Assembly (NCBI GenBank): GCA_030549495.1
Contig: JAUIRK010000106.1
Span: 62,001 to 126,000 of the forward strand
DNA: 64,000 bases
Reading direction: 5' to 3'
Source of the DNA: Nectonema munidae
Taxonomy: Eukaryota; Nematomorpha; Nectonematoida; Nectonematidae
Shown in pieces: positions 1 to 11,169 of this stretch. The notes under the pieces were generated by a model. The model saw nothing but the letters and a program-made list of their open reading frames with translations, had not been told where the DNA came from and ran no database searches. Numbering within the stretch: position 1 is the first letter of the stretch; the number at the start of each line of letters is the position of its first letter. Position numbers and translations under genes: made by a program.

Positions 1-248
1 TCTGGATCCCGTAATGGAGAATAGCAAAAATTATTGTAAAGTGCTTCTTTATCATGTGAGTTCGAGTATTGGAAGTTTCTTAACTTCAATGATGAAATAA
101 TACTAGTTTCTTATATATAAAAAAGTGTTTATCCATATTTTTCAATTATCTCTTCTGAAAAAAAAGTTTTTTTCCAATAAAAATTATGTTTCGATGTAAA
201 ATATGTGTTACCAGGGTTGAACCGATTGTAGACAGACATTTTTAGACC

Positions 249-1813
249 TTTTCATTTTCAAAATGGGAAATAGCAAATTCAAAATGGGAAATAGCAAATT
301 CAAAAGGGGAAATGACTAATTCAAAATGGGACTTTTTTTTTCATTTTTTTGAATAAATTTTTTCATGTTTTTCTTTCATTCGTTTAAACTTTTACCAAAG
401 CCTTCATTTGAATGAAAAAAAGTAAACAAATTTGAACAAAAATTTTTTATTTGAGAAAATTTCCACAAGAAGTTATTCAAATTAGCAATTGTAAAATTTC
501 AATAAAACTTTTTTTGATAATTCTTCGTTCCATTTTATTCTTCGACAATATGCCAAATCAAAAGTTGAAAAAAGTCGGATCATTAGATAAAAAAAATCAA
601 ATTTTAACAGTTTACGAAGCGGACGGTGATTGGAGGGCATTGGCAAAAAGTCTCGGAGTTAATAAAACTACTCAATATAGATGGATCGAAGAGGGAAACA
701 ATCCAGATAGAAGAGGTGGAGCTCGAAATACGAAAATTAATGAACAACACAAAAAAATTTTCATAGAATGCATCGAATACAATCCGAGAATATCTCTACC
801 ACAGATCAAAAGTCAATTTACCTAAAAGTTTCCTTTGAAATTTCAAAAGAAAGCATTAGACGTCACCTTGACCTATTACTGTACACTTTGAAAGAAGTTC
901 GCTTTGAACCAGAAACGGCTAATTCACTCATAAATAAAGAAAAAAGAAAACAGTTTGTTATCGAGCTTCTGGAACAACAATCTGAGGGAAAACCCATTTT
1001 GTTTATGGATGAAACAAATTTTAATATACACATTTCAAGAAAACAAGGTCGATCAAAACGACGCCTCAGATGCTCTGTGCCCGCAGCAGCTTCAAAGCGA
1101 GCAAACATTCTGGTAGGTGCAATTAGCTCTTTTGGGTTAGTTTATCATGAAATTAGAAGAGGATCCTTCAAAAAAAACGAAGCTGAAAATTTCGTCAAAA
1201 CCACCCTGAGAAAAGCCCTATAGCTACCCCAAGTTCATGTTGTGTTGGTTATGGACAATGCTCCTTGCCACTCGGGTATTGAAAATATTTTAAACGAAGA
1301 AGAATTTTCTCTTGATAAAATTCTGCGTTTGGAGCCATATAGCCCAATGTTGAATCCGATCGAATCAATTTGGAGTAAAGTGAAAGCTAGGGTCAAAAAG
1401 GAGTGGACTGAAATATCAGGTGAGGTTTTATATAATTCTGATCGAGGCGGCTTGGGAATAATGGAATTTAGAACAAAAAACTGGAAAAAATGGTTGCTTT
1501 GGCAGTCGATGAGATAAATCCTTCTTTTTGCTCAAATTTGATTGCCAAAATTTAGCGTTTGTTTCCTGATGTTTTAAATTGTGCTTATATTCAATTTTGA
1601 TTTTTTTTTGTTTTGATATCAAATAAACTTGTTCGAAAACTTCTATTTTTATGAAATATGTTTAAAAATATAATCAGAAACTCAATAAAAGTTCTAATAA
1701 AAAATTATTTAAAAAAATGAAAAAAAAGTCCCATTTTGAATTAGTCAATTCCCATTTTGAATGTGCTATTTCCCATTTTTAATTTGCTATTTCCCATTGT
1801 GAACATGAAAAGG
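249..1813 (+). mobile_element. IS630/Tc1-mariner-type DNA transposon with long TIRs
   Basis: The two ends (249-333 and about 1728-1813) form an inverted repeat of about 85 bp at roughly 90 percent identity. Each arm is built of about four tandem units near 21 bp with core AAAATGGGAAATAGCAAATT. The outermost bases are CCTTTTCAT. Both flanks carry TAGA next to the ends, in line with a TA target, although the exact boundary is off by two bases on the left. Inside is one transposase gene on the + strand. The iterons are probably transposase-binding sites (inference). Confidence 0.85.
550..1517 (+). pseudogene. DDE transposase (IS630/Tc1-mariner superfamily), broken
   Basis: The cut-and-paste transposase of the surrounding element. 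It starts at ATG 550 with a helix-turn-helix region (DWRALAKSLGVNKTTQYRW) followed by a basic RRGG linker. The DDE_3 catalytic core has MDETNF, VMDNAPCH and NPIESIW. The spacing between the second Asp and the Glu is 35 residues, so it reads as DD35E rather than Tc1-type DD34E. The gene is broken by one frame change near 800-825 and one in-frame TAG at 1221-1223. The C-terminus after 1420 shifts to a less typical sequence. The core motifs are otherwise intact, so decay looks moderate. Family is clear; the subfamily name is not. Confidence 0.85.
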
Positions 1814-1844
1814 TATAGACATTTCTCAAAAGCCTATTCTAATT

Positions 1845-2100
1845 CTAATTGGTAAAAAATATTTGTAGATATTTACAGGCGAGTCTTGTAGGCTGTGGAA
1901 AGATGGATTGCTTTAGTTTCCAGTAGTCTATTGTATCCTCGTTTTGTGCTGATTCATGGTTCTCTAAAATATGCAGATAATTCTTCGCCCCACGTGTCAA
2001 ACACTGAAAGTAAGGTGTCTTCGTCTTCTGACTGTGGATTGTCATCTAATTGTGTTGGCTCGAGAAGGAAGGTATTGATTGTGGAGCTCAGTTTTTAGTT
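1845..2100 (-). pseudogene. hAT transposase C-terminal fragment
   Basis: Read on the minus strand, the segment gives a piece resembling the hAT C-terminal dimerisation region: DTIDYWKLKQSIFPQPTRLA followed by CKYLQIF. In hAT proteins this matches the usual W-K-N..FP.L..LA..YL.IP pattern. The following SAxSERxFS block is lost. No TIR or remaining transposase is visible beside it, and it directly abuts the right end of the upstream element. I call it a degraded fragment of about 85 codons. Confidence 0.6.
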
Positions 2101-3599
2101 TTTCACGAACCTCGGCTTATTCTCCTGATCCACACAAGCGACGCTTCCAGAGAGCGTTTACCGTAGCGCCAAGATGAAAGATGAATACTAGTCGCTTGGC
2201 CACAGATGTATAGTTAGCGTTTTACTAGTGCTAATGAGAAGTTACTTAAAGGATTATCATTTTCTTTAATCTGTAATTGCAGGAGAAGTATAATAAGCGA
2301 TTACACTCATTAACATGTTCAAAATTAACGACAATTACTAAGAGAATCTGATTTTTTTGAATCTCTACGTGTGCTTTTGGTTTTGATTCTCGTTTAGGCT
2401 TTTTTTTTTTTAAATGATTATGATTCTAAATATAATCAAAATCCGTCACAACCGGAGTATTTACAAGTATCTAATTTTGCATTGTGACTACCCTTTTTCC
2501 TAATCATTCATTACATTCACTTGTTAAAAGCAACTTTGCAAAGTGCGAGGGAAAATTCGCGATTCTGACTCTGACTCTGACTTCAAGTAGGTACATACAA
2601 AATCCGACTGCGAGCCCAAATTTAAAATATTTGAATCCGCCTTTTACTTCCGGCTTTTACTAAGCAAGGCCTCAGTCAATTTGCCTATACTCCTATCCTT
2701 TTAAAATCAGTGATTGACTCCTCAATCTGGTAAAAATTATACATTAAAATACACAAACTCATTTTTTTTTACAAAATACGTTGTAGCTAAGTTGTAGCTA
2801 AGATCAATCAAAAATTACCCAACCTGTCAAAAAGTGGTATATGTAAAATGAACTATATTTATGCCAAAATTAATGTAAACTAACGCTGATTTCATTGCTA
2901 TTACTTATTTTCTACGAAATAATTTGTAGATATGCCAGAACATCAATTAAATCTGTTCAAACCTGTCTCAATCTTTTATATGTGATATAAGCGTTTTCTA
3001 TTCTAAAAAATATATAAACTACCATTTTTAAAAAGGCAGAATTTTTGGTGTTATTTATTGTCTAGAAAAAAAGAAAGAAATGTCTGAGTTCATCTTTTTT
3101 CATTTAAAAAGTTTACCCTTTTTCAATTTAAGTTCAACGTAGAAAACGAACTTACCACATGACCTACTTTTGCAGTCATATTTCAGAGGGGTTACTGTGT
3201 TTAAAAGTAAAAAATCATATTAAAGTTAGTTTTTAGCTTAAGAAAACCATGCTTTCTATGTTAACTTATGTAGCAGTACTTGTGTAGTGTTAACTACGCG
3301 AACTAACTCATGTAGCAGTACCTTTATAAAAAAAATTGTGTTTTCAATTAACAGAACTACTATGATATAAATCGCGAAAGAGTAAGCAAGGACAGGGCCA
3401 CTGTGATTGGCTTGCACAACTACGGAGAGAATACACATGCACTTATTGAAAGGAGCAAAAAATAAATTAATCTTTCAAAAGTTTGACGCTTTAAGCCATG
3501 TATAAATCGAGAGATGTTGACAGTTTTAATTAGCGTTAACTGGCCGTTACATCCGAGCATAGATGCGCTTGGGACTGATGAACTGATTAGAGATAAAAT
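2101..3599. other. Non-coding stretch with one GACTCCG-type dispersed repeat
   Basis: No open frame of substance is present. At about 2557-2660 lies a GACTCTGACTCTGACTTC tract followed by AATCCGAC and CCGCC words. Related tracts occur at 19690-19760, 36600-36660 and 37360-37425, so this is a dispersed repeat. At 3261 and 3305 a short direct repeat (ATGTAGCAGTAC) occurs. The rest is AT-rich and unassigned. Confidence 0.5.
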
Positions 3600-3800
3600 A
3601 TAACAATACTTTCACTTAGATAGATCTCCAGCAACACTCTCATCATCACCACTATCACTTTATCTCTATCTTCATCATTGATAGCATCACAATCATAGTT
3701 ATAATTATGCCTATCATAATCATTAATATGATCAGAATCTTCATTATCATCTCGCTTTTTTCAAATTATCATCATCTCATCCTCATTCTCATCATAAGGG
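3600..3800. repeat. ATC/CAT-rich low-complexity tract
   Basis: A run rich in TCATCATCA, CATTATCATC and similar trinucleotide words. It looks like a decayed trinucleotide microsatellite and has no coding signal. Confidence 0.6.
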
Positions 3801-3837
3801 CAGATAAAAGTCAACAAAGTTGCATCCTGTTTTTTAG

Positions 3838-3918
3838 ACTCTGTCCCAAGTCATTTTGTCATAGTGTCATTTCGTACCCAAAAATTCGAAAAAATACTTT
3901 CTTGGGTACAAGATGTCC
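3838..3918. repeat. Short foldback repeat with GTACCCAA arms
   Basis: GTGTCATTTCGTACCCAA is followed, after a short loop, by CTTGGGTACAAGATGTCCTG, so the two halves can pair. The same arms border a longer repeat at 25096-25255, which suggests a MITE family. Confidence 0.5.
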
Positions 3919-4576
3919 TGCACCACTTTTTTAATATGAATTAACAAAATCGTATCGTTGACATCCCCGTGGAAGGCATATGATCAAATTTCGAAAAGGA
4001 TGTCATGTTTTATCGGTCCAAAATGTTGGACCATTTCGATACCGATGCAGATTCCTTTACCAATACCTATTTTAATTGTTGTAGTTTTGAAAATCGTTAT
4101 ATATTTGACTTACTTTAAAAATGATTAACATTGTATAAATTGAAAAAAGTAGAATATTTTATTTAAGAAAATTTGTTAACAATAATAACAAAATTACTAT
4201 AATAGTTTTTTATTTATTTATTTATTATTTTAATAGCTAAAATTCAAATTTTTTAATTTGAAATTTACAAAAATCAGTTTTCTCCCACTTCTGGAGCAGA
4301 TGCCCATCATCCTCAAAATTATTAAAGGAAGAGGGGGGGGGGGGGGGCGAAATTTATATAATTTTAAAATATAGTCAATAAAAGTATATAAATTTATAGA
4401 AAAAAATTCCATTTAAATTTTCATTTTTTCTATTTTTTTCCTTAAAAATATAATTGGTATTATTATTGGTTTGTAACGCATTTTTATTGAAACAAAAAGT
4501 ATAAATAAAAGAACAAATAAATAATGAATTTCGACTTACACAAATGAATTTGGTTCTATTGTATCCAAATAAAGAG

Positions 4577-5035
4577 CAAGACTTGCAGGAGGGGGGGGAA
4601 AAAGTTTGAAAAGCAAAAAGAGAAAGTGGGGGGTGGGGGAGTTAAAAAGTTGAAAGTGAAGTCGCGTTAAAAAGTTGAAAAAGTAATGAGGGTTTTTGTT
4701 TTCAGTGGGGTGTTTGGGGTGTCTGTGGTGGTGGGTGTGTCTGGTTCTCTTTGGGTGGCAGTCTTCGGGGTGTGGGTCGCTCGGCTGGGAGTCGTGGGGC
4801 TCTTCGGGTTTCTTCTGGGGGTGTATTCGGGGCCTTGGGGTTGGGTTGGTCGGTGGTTCGTGTGTTGGTGGTCTGGGGGGTTCAGTTTCGGGTGGGGTTT
4901 TCTGCTGCCGGCTTCGGGGTTGTGGTGGGTGTTTGGGGTCTTGGGGGGGGCTCGCGGGCTGGGGCCCTACTTGACACACATAAACTCTCTAATTTTGGAT
5001 CATTATTTTTTTTTTAGGGGGCGGGCCGCACTTAT
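4577..5035. other. G/T-skewed island in AT-rich surroundings
   Basis: From about 4577 to 4972 the + strand is almost entirely G and T, with runs of 7-8 G, and GC content is far above the flanks. It is preceded by two copies of GTTAAAAAGTTGAAA (about 4642 and 4669). A further G run lies at about 4332-4347. All six frames are open by composition only, so the long frames here are not evidence of genes. It may be a decayed low-complexity satellite or a sequencing/assembly artefact. Confidence 0.5.
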
Positions 5036-5229
5036 TAATAAATAGGTAACTTGGCATTTGAACGAAAAATGGAACTAAATCGAATTTAAAAAATTCAGTT
5101 AAATTTATAACAGCTCTTGAAATGCCGAACGAAAACAAAAAGTTAGTCATGCAATTTTATGATTACAAGCCGAATAAAAACGATAAAATATTCTAAAGTT
5201 GAAATTCCTCCGAATAAGTAGGTGATGAT

Positions 5230-7830
5230 GAAGGTGTAATTGATCTTTTTGTTTGCGATTACAGAATCGGGTGTAGAAAGTTGTGAGGAAGATGCAAGTC
5301 TGCATTCTAATGAGAACTATGTAGCAGATGGAATCCATTGGATTTATAATGCCATTCCTCCTGCTCTGCGTTAGAGAAACATCCTCACAGAAAAATCGGA
5401 AATTTTAGATAAAGTGAACAATGAAATAGAGGCGTGTATGCTTTTTATTCTTAAGAAATGTTTTACAGTTACTCAGATATACTAATCGAAAGGCCAGTGA
5501 TATTTGTCATGAATATAAAAAAATAATGAATAGTACAAAGGATCGTGTGTATATGACAAGCTTTTCAATTGAAGAAGTAAAGGCTTCATTTGGAATTATA
5601 ATAATGAGAGTTGGAGTTGATCACGAAATCATGAGTATACAAGAGTTATGGACAAAAGTAGATGGTGGACCATTTTACCGTGCTACTTATCTTTTTTGAT
5701 TCAAGTTCTTTTTAAGATGCTTGCGCTTTGATAATTTTTTGAAATCGCGAAGAAAAAAAATTGGATCTTTTGACAGCCATTCGTGATATGTGGAACTTGT
5801 TTCAAAATAATTCTCTACGTTTCTACATTCCAGATTCAAATCTCACCCTAGATGAGCAATTGGTTGGATAGAGACGAAAAGTGCTTGGTAGAGTTTTCCT
5901 GCTGAATAAACCTCATAAATATGGTGTAAAGATAAACTGGGCTTGTGAAGCTTCCACCGGCCTTGCAACTCAATGGATATATTTACCGTGAAGCAAACAA
6001 AATTCGAAGAAAAATATAAGCAGAGTTTTTCTCGGTGTATTGTACTGCATTTGATGGAGCCCTTTTTTCATTCAGGTAGAGAAATTTATACAGATTGGTA
6101 CTTTGCCTCACAAAAACTGGCTTTAGAATTGGCTAAAAAAACTTGACGCTTATAGGATCTATCAAAAATTTCAGGAAAGAGGTGCCTAAAATTGTCAATA
6201 CATTAAAAGGTCGTCAATTTTCATCTACTCTTTCACTGTATGATCATGAAAGTAAAGTTTGTATTTTTTCTTATGTACCTAGAAAAAACAAAATGTATTA
6301 TTACTCTCATCTTCCCATTCTCGAATTAGCATTTCTTCTAGCGAAGACTTAAAGACAAATGCGATACTTGATTATAATGAAAATAAAAGTGGTGTGGATG
6401 TTATGAATGGAATAATAAAAGAATTTACAGCAAGAAGAAAGACCGTAAGATCGCCTTTATTGATTAATTATATATAACGAGGGCGAGTAAAAGTCAATAA
6501 AGTCAACTTTTATTTCCGTTTAGCAAAAACTCTTTGAAGAAGATCTTTACTTGTTTAGTCTAAAAATTTTTGAACTAATTTCAAATTTTTAAGTCAATCA
6601 AAGTCAATTTTTCTAGTTTAGGTCAATAAAGTCAATTTTTATATTTAACACTTTTTGATTCAATGTGCCTAATTTTATTCCGAAACTTTTTATCATTGCA
6701 TGTTTTTCACATCTTTTACACAAGTTTACCTTAAAAGTTAAGTTATCCTGCAAAATTGTAGATTACCGGCATTAAATCATTCAAAATTGGTAATAGAAAA
6801 AGATGTTCTCTTTTCAAACCTATCGGAAACACTTCAGTTCCAATTGTAATTAAGTTGACAAATTGGTTGCAAGCAGCAAAATATTTTCATTAAAATCTTC
6901 CAGCAGTGAAGAAATTAATGATGAAGATGATGCAATTTTATTTCCATATATCAAGAAATTGTTAAAAAAAAGAAGAAAATCTGTGTCAAAACTTGCTAAC
7001 AATAATAATTAGAGAATATTCACGATTCATTGATTTAGTCGGAAAAAGTCAACATGAGACTTTTTCAGTCGAAGATGCCTTTACTTGTTTCTTCAACATT
7101 ATTTCATTTAAGACGAATGGCGCGTTAAAAGTTATTTTGAAAATAGATTTAAATAAAATGAAATCAATAAATTCATGAATATGGAAAACTCTCAAATCTC
7201 TACCAGTACTTATCCCAAATTACAAAATTGTCAAGTTTTAACTTTAGAAGTAGAAAGATCTTTTTCTAAACTGAAAAAACTGCTAGAAAATGGTCGAATT
7301 TTAAATCAGAAAATGTCATTAATTATATGTTGTTGTATTACAAAGTCATGGATTCTTTGAAATAATTTTCAATACTTTCTCTAAAGTGTTCATAGTTGTT
7401 CAATTCAATAAAAACTTTAAAAAATCAATAAAGTCGATTTTTTCTCTGAGTAAAAGTCAATTTTTCCAATTTTTTGGGTCAATTTTTCCTCACCCTGATT
7501 ATAACATAATAGAAGTTTTTTGGCATAATGCGTCCCTCCATTTTCTTCTCTAAAATGGAATATTCTCAAACATGAAAACAATTTTTGTAAATTCTCTCCT
7601 TTCAATTTGGTGAAAAATTTGCGACTCTTTGTTTGCAAAAAGATCATCTCAGAAGAGAAACCAGACTTGTTGGTATCATATTAGGAAATTCAGCCAAAAC
7701 TGATTCTTATGAAGTAGGAAATCTGTAGCGTTCAACATGTCACATTTGCAAAAGATGGAATAGATAAATTTGATTTGATTGTAAAAGAAATTAAAAAAGA
7801 TTTGTGCTAACATTGTAAATAGAAGTAAAA
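5230..7830 (+). pseudogene. piggyBac-type transposase, heavily decayed and interrupted
   Basis: Pieces of a piggyBac DDE_Tnp_1_7 transposase appear in order on the + strand. They include an N-terminal ENYVADGIHWIYNAIPPAL segment (about 5320), SLTLDEQLVG-like text near 5840 (read as NLTLDEQLVG), KPHKYGVKINW near 5905, EIYTDWYFASQKLALELA near 6080, MTLIGSIKNFRKEVPKIV at 6143, and SGVDVMNGIIKEF near 6390. The C-terminal Cys-rich tail (STCHICKRW) lies near 7735. Of the three catalytic Asp positions, the first is replaced in a CEASTG context; the second (YTDWYF) and third (GVDVM) remain. Many stops and frame changes break it, and a hAT element splits it at 6479-7497. No TTAA-flanked ends are obvious. 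Confidence 0.8.
6479..7497 (+). mobile_element. hAT element nested in the piggyBac relic
   Basis: The ends are GAGGGCGAGTAAAAGTCAA on the left and, read inward from the right, CAGGGTGAGGAAAAATTGA. This is a hAT-like CAGGG terminus. The flanks TATATAAC and ATTATAAC match at 6 of 8 bases, consistent with an old 8-bp target duplication. Subterminal copies of TCAATAAAGTCAATTTT occur at both ends. Inside, 7175-7360 encodes VERSFSKLKKLLENGR, the C-terminal hAT dimerisation motif, so this is a deleted derivative of an autonomous element. The piggyBac frame is cut at its conserved tail region, giving a relative age. Confidence 0.75.
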
Positions 7831-7859
7831 AGTGTTGTTACCAGTTTAAATAAAATAAA

Positions 7860-8622
7860 GCTTTATCATCTTTTTTTATACAATTTTTGTGTTTTTTAAA
7901 ATGCGTACACTGTACACAAAATACTGTAGTGTGAGTGCAAAATTTCATACACCGTTGAGGGTTCATCTTTGACAGCGCTTTCAAGTAAAGCGCATCCAGA
8001 AGCTAATTCCCAAATGTATAAACTTTTTAACGCTTTCTACGTATTTTCTCAAAATATTTGGAAATAATTTTATATTTCCTACTTTAATTTATACCCAATA
8101 TGACACATTCTTTTTTCTCTTAATGCGTTATTTTCATTTTCTCATCTTTGAATTTCATCTTTGAAGATGATTTATGAATGATATATTATATATAATGAAT
8201 TAATTTGACATTTTTAACAGTCAAGGTTATTTCTTAAAAATTAAGCATTCCCTGACAAAGGTTTGTATATAAGAAGAACAACCTAAATATGTTATAGGCT
8301 AAAGAAGTGCTAAAGTTAAAGGTTAGAAATAAATTTTTTTTAAGCGTATCATTCTATCCTTTCAAAAATGATGGAAGAACTTTTTCTTATTAATTGAGCA
8401 TACGATTTATCGAATTAGCAAAGATATGAAGATTTTATATTTATCAATTTTTTTTCAACCAAACACTATGAAGGAAGAAGAATAAGAAAGGAAATATAAA
8501 GGGACTCAGGGAAATGTATTTCATCCGATATTTACGATCCTCCATCTTGACAGAAATTGGCTTTTGCTAAAACTTAGCCAGTATGTGTCAAAGAATAGAA
8601 AACTTTATACAAACATCACGTG
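7860..8622. other. AT-rich non-coding stretch
   Basis: No open frame, TIR or RNA gene is recognised between the piggyBac relic and the next MITE. Confidence 0.4.
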
Positions 8623-8630
8623 TTTTATAG

Positions 8631-9065
8631 CAGGGGCCGGTAACCTACGGCCCGCGAAGCAATTTTCAGTGGCACGCAAAAATTCTAAGGTTTATAATTA
8701 AGATTTTTCATGTACACGTAAAGTAAAATAAATTTTTAAACAGTTTTTATAATAATAGATCTCAAAGGCAATCAAATGTGCTTTTAACTATGCGCAACCA
8801 TTTTTATTTAGTATTGTGCTGATATGGAAGAGTTGGCTAAAGTTATCAAAGAGTCAAGCACTAATTACTTATATAATTTTTTTATTGCTAATTATAATTT
8901 TACTTATTATTGTATATTTATGTAAATGTGTATATAAAAATTAAATAAATTATAAAACAATTATGTTAATTTTGGTTTGGATAAATATACTTAAGAGGTT
9001 GGCACTCGAGATGATTTGAGAAGTGTTAATTTGGCACGCCGTTAGCATAAGGTTGCCGACCCTTT
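8631..9065. mobile_element. hAT-type MITE with exact 8-bp target duplication
   Basis: The left end CAGGGGCCGGTAACCT matches the inverted right end AAAGGGTCGGCAACCT at 12 of 16 bases. The element is flanked on both sides by TTTTATAG (8623-8630 and 9066-9073), a perfect 8-bp duplication. The 435-bp interior is AT-rich and non-coding. This is one of the clearest insertions in the window. Confidence 0.88.
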
Positions 9066-9073
9066 TTTTATAG

Positions 9074-10310
9074 GACAAAAAACAAGAAATCACAATGAGG
9101 AATTTTTGCTTATTTTAATTAAAAATGTTAATTATTTTTATGGATTGTTGTCATAAATCATAAAAATCATCTAAAATGAAAATCTACATAAATTTTCAAC
9201 TATGGAATTTTTGCAACAATATAATTTACGTTTAAATTATAATTATTTACAAGTTCGAAGAAAAAAAGAAATATCATTAAGATATCCAAGCGAAGACAAT
9301 TGAGCTATTAACCTTGCCACATGTGAGTCAAGTAATAAGGAAAAAATGTCCAAGTTTCATCGTTATTTATTTTTTGACATATGGTAGTCAATTTTACGCG
9401 TCAACTCAATTTCTAGCATAATACGTTTGGATTACTAACTTAACTTCTCTGATCTCTTGAACTAGTTCTTGAAATTTGACATGGCTACCTTTTAGTGTAT
9501 AGCAGGTAAAGATATGTGAAAATTATCACGACTCTCAAATCATATACTCCTTCAACTTTTGTTGTTTGGTTTTTGAAAAGTATATAGTTTTGATGTCAAG
9601 TCCAAATTTGATGAAGTTATCAACGATAATTCATTCGTTCGCGTGTTTGCATGTAAGCAGTTTTATACAGATGTTTTGACCTTTTCATTTTTTCGAAAGA
9701 GGATTTGCTTGCGTGTAGTAAAAGCATTTTTTTTTATTAAATCTCGCGATGAAACATCAAAAGAAAAAGTTATTGAAATCTTTGAAGCAAAAGTTTTGAA
9801 TGGTTATTTCAAAAGTCATGATTAAATTACATTTAGTTTGATGAGAAAACTTCACGCTTTCTGTGTTGAATCGTTCATGAAATGTATTAAAGTTTTTAAA
9901 TAATTTGATTTTGTTAAAACCTCATCTTATAGCATATAAACGTAAACTGATAAACTAAATTACAGATCAATCAATGAAAAAAGCCCAAGATGGCACGCTT
10001 AGACATTTGAAGATCAATATTTGACCGATAGGAGGCTAATTTTTACTTGAAGATGATATAAAATCAACATTTAATTGAATAAAAATCAACAGGTACAAAT
10101 CATTTGTATATATGTCGATAGTTTGGCTAAAGCTTCGGAGGCATCCTATATGTTGAAGAAGCGTGAGCCTACTATATACAGTCAACATTTGATATATATC
10201 GGGACTATCTAATCTGGTGCTTATTATGAGCATGTGCTTATATCGAAAAACCATTATTTATTAAAATGATATATTATTATCTAACTAATTAAATACAAAT
10301 AATTAAAAAA
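9074..10310. other. AT-rich stretch, nothing recognised
   Basis: There are only short open frames without family resemblance and no terminal repeats that I can see. Confidence 0.4.
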
Positions 10311-10339
10311 AATTAAAACAAAAAAAGAATTTTATTGAA

Positions 10340-11165
10340 AAACAGAGTTTTTAAGAAAAGTAATCTCTCAATAACATAATTTTGAAGAGACTTGTGCGCT
10401 TTTTTCAAATCAATCGTTGTCACTCCGCATTTTTCTAACACTTATTCCTTTTATCTATCATTTTTAAGGCTTCTAAATGAGATACTTTGAATCCTTCTTT
10501 GATCTTCTTTTTCACTTCCTTCATCAGAATCTACACTTCAAAACTTTTTCTGTTGTTCCAAAGAATTTCAGTTCATGATCACAATCAATGAAGTCAGCAA
10601 TTAAATGGAAATTTTCTTCTGTCGAATTATTTGTGCCATCTTATTCCTGTTCATTTAATGCTATATTTTATTATTTAAACTAAGGCATTTATTAAGAGAA
10701 TTCTTGATAGTTTCAATTAATAAGCTGTTCCATGAGTGCTGTAGCAAGTACAGTGCATTAAGTATTGCAACAGACTTTGCCGCCTTTTCCATATTTAAAT
10801 CTTGACCGCTATCTAACTAAACGATCTATAATTTCTTTCATCAAATTTGTTCTATAGTGAGCTTTGACACTTCGTATTATATCAGCATCCATTGGTTATA
10901 AGGGGCATTCACAATTGACGTGGACCTTTTTTTCTTAATTTTAACCTCCACCCCTAATTGTCAACTTTTTATGTTATTTTTTTCAAAGTTTACAAATTCT
11001 TCATTTGTCAACTTATCAACATTCCCCCAGTCATTGATTGACATTAATTGTGAATGACCCGTAATATAGAAATTGTGGTGAGAGGTAAAAAAAATTCAAT
11101 ATTTGAAGTTTTAACAATTTTTGGATGCGCAGGACACTGGTCAAGAATCAAAGTAGTTTTAATTG
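10340..11165 (-). pseudogene. Tigger/pogo-type transposase, C-terminal half
   Basis: The minus strand gives the DDE_1 core of a Tigger-like (pogo) transposase. LILDQCPAHPKIVKTSNIEF lies near 11145 (Asp, then the usual PAHP). After a MITE insertion comes PMDADIIRSVKAHYR near 10890, the hallmark Q-PMD-IR-KA-YR block. NMEKAAKSVAILNALYLLQ and a decayed tail follow. The helix-turn-helix half is missing here. Several stops are present in the tail. A Tigger-like N-terminal piece at 60429-60575 is far away and not part of this copy. Confidence 0.8.
10902..11061. mobile_element. Harbinger-type MITE inside the Tigger relic
   Basis: The left end GGGGCATTCACAATTGACG pairs with the inverted right end CGGGTCATTCACAATTAATG. 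The flanks are TAA on both sides (10899-10901 and 11062-11064), the 3-bp duplication typical of PIF/Harbinger. It separates the NIEF and PMD segments of the Tigger transposase. A longer relative with the same ends lies at 56591-57493. Confidence 0.8.
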
Positions 11166-11169
11166 AAAA

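Noticed and set aside
4536-5045. Four overlapping long frames on both strands in the G/T island
   Set aside because: They are open because stop codons are rare in G/T-only sequence; they have low-complexity translations and no family motif.
9643-9825. 60-codon frame as a gene
   Set aside because: Short, no family resemblance and no regulatory context.
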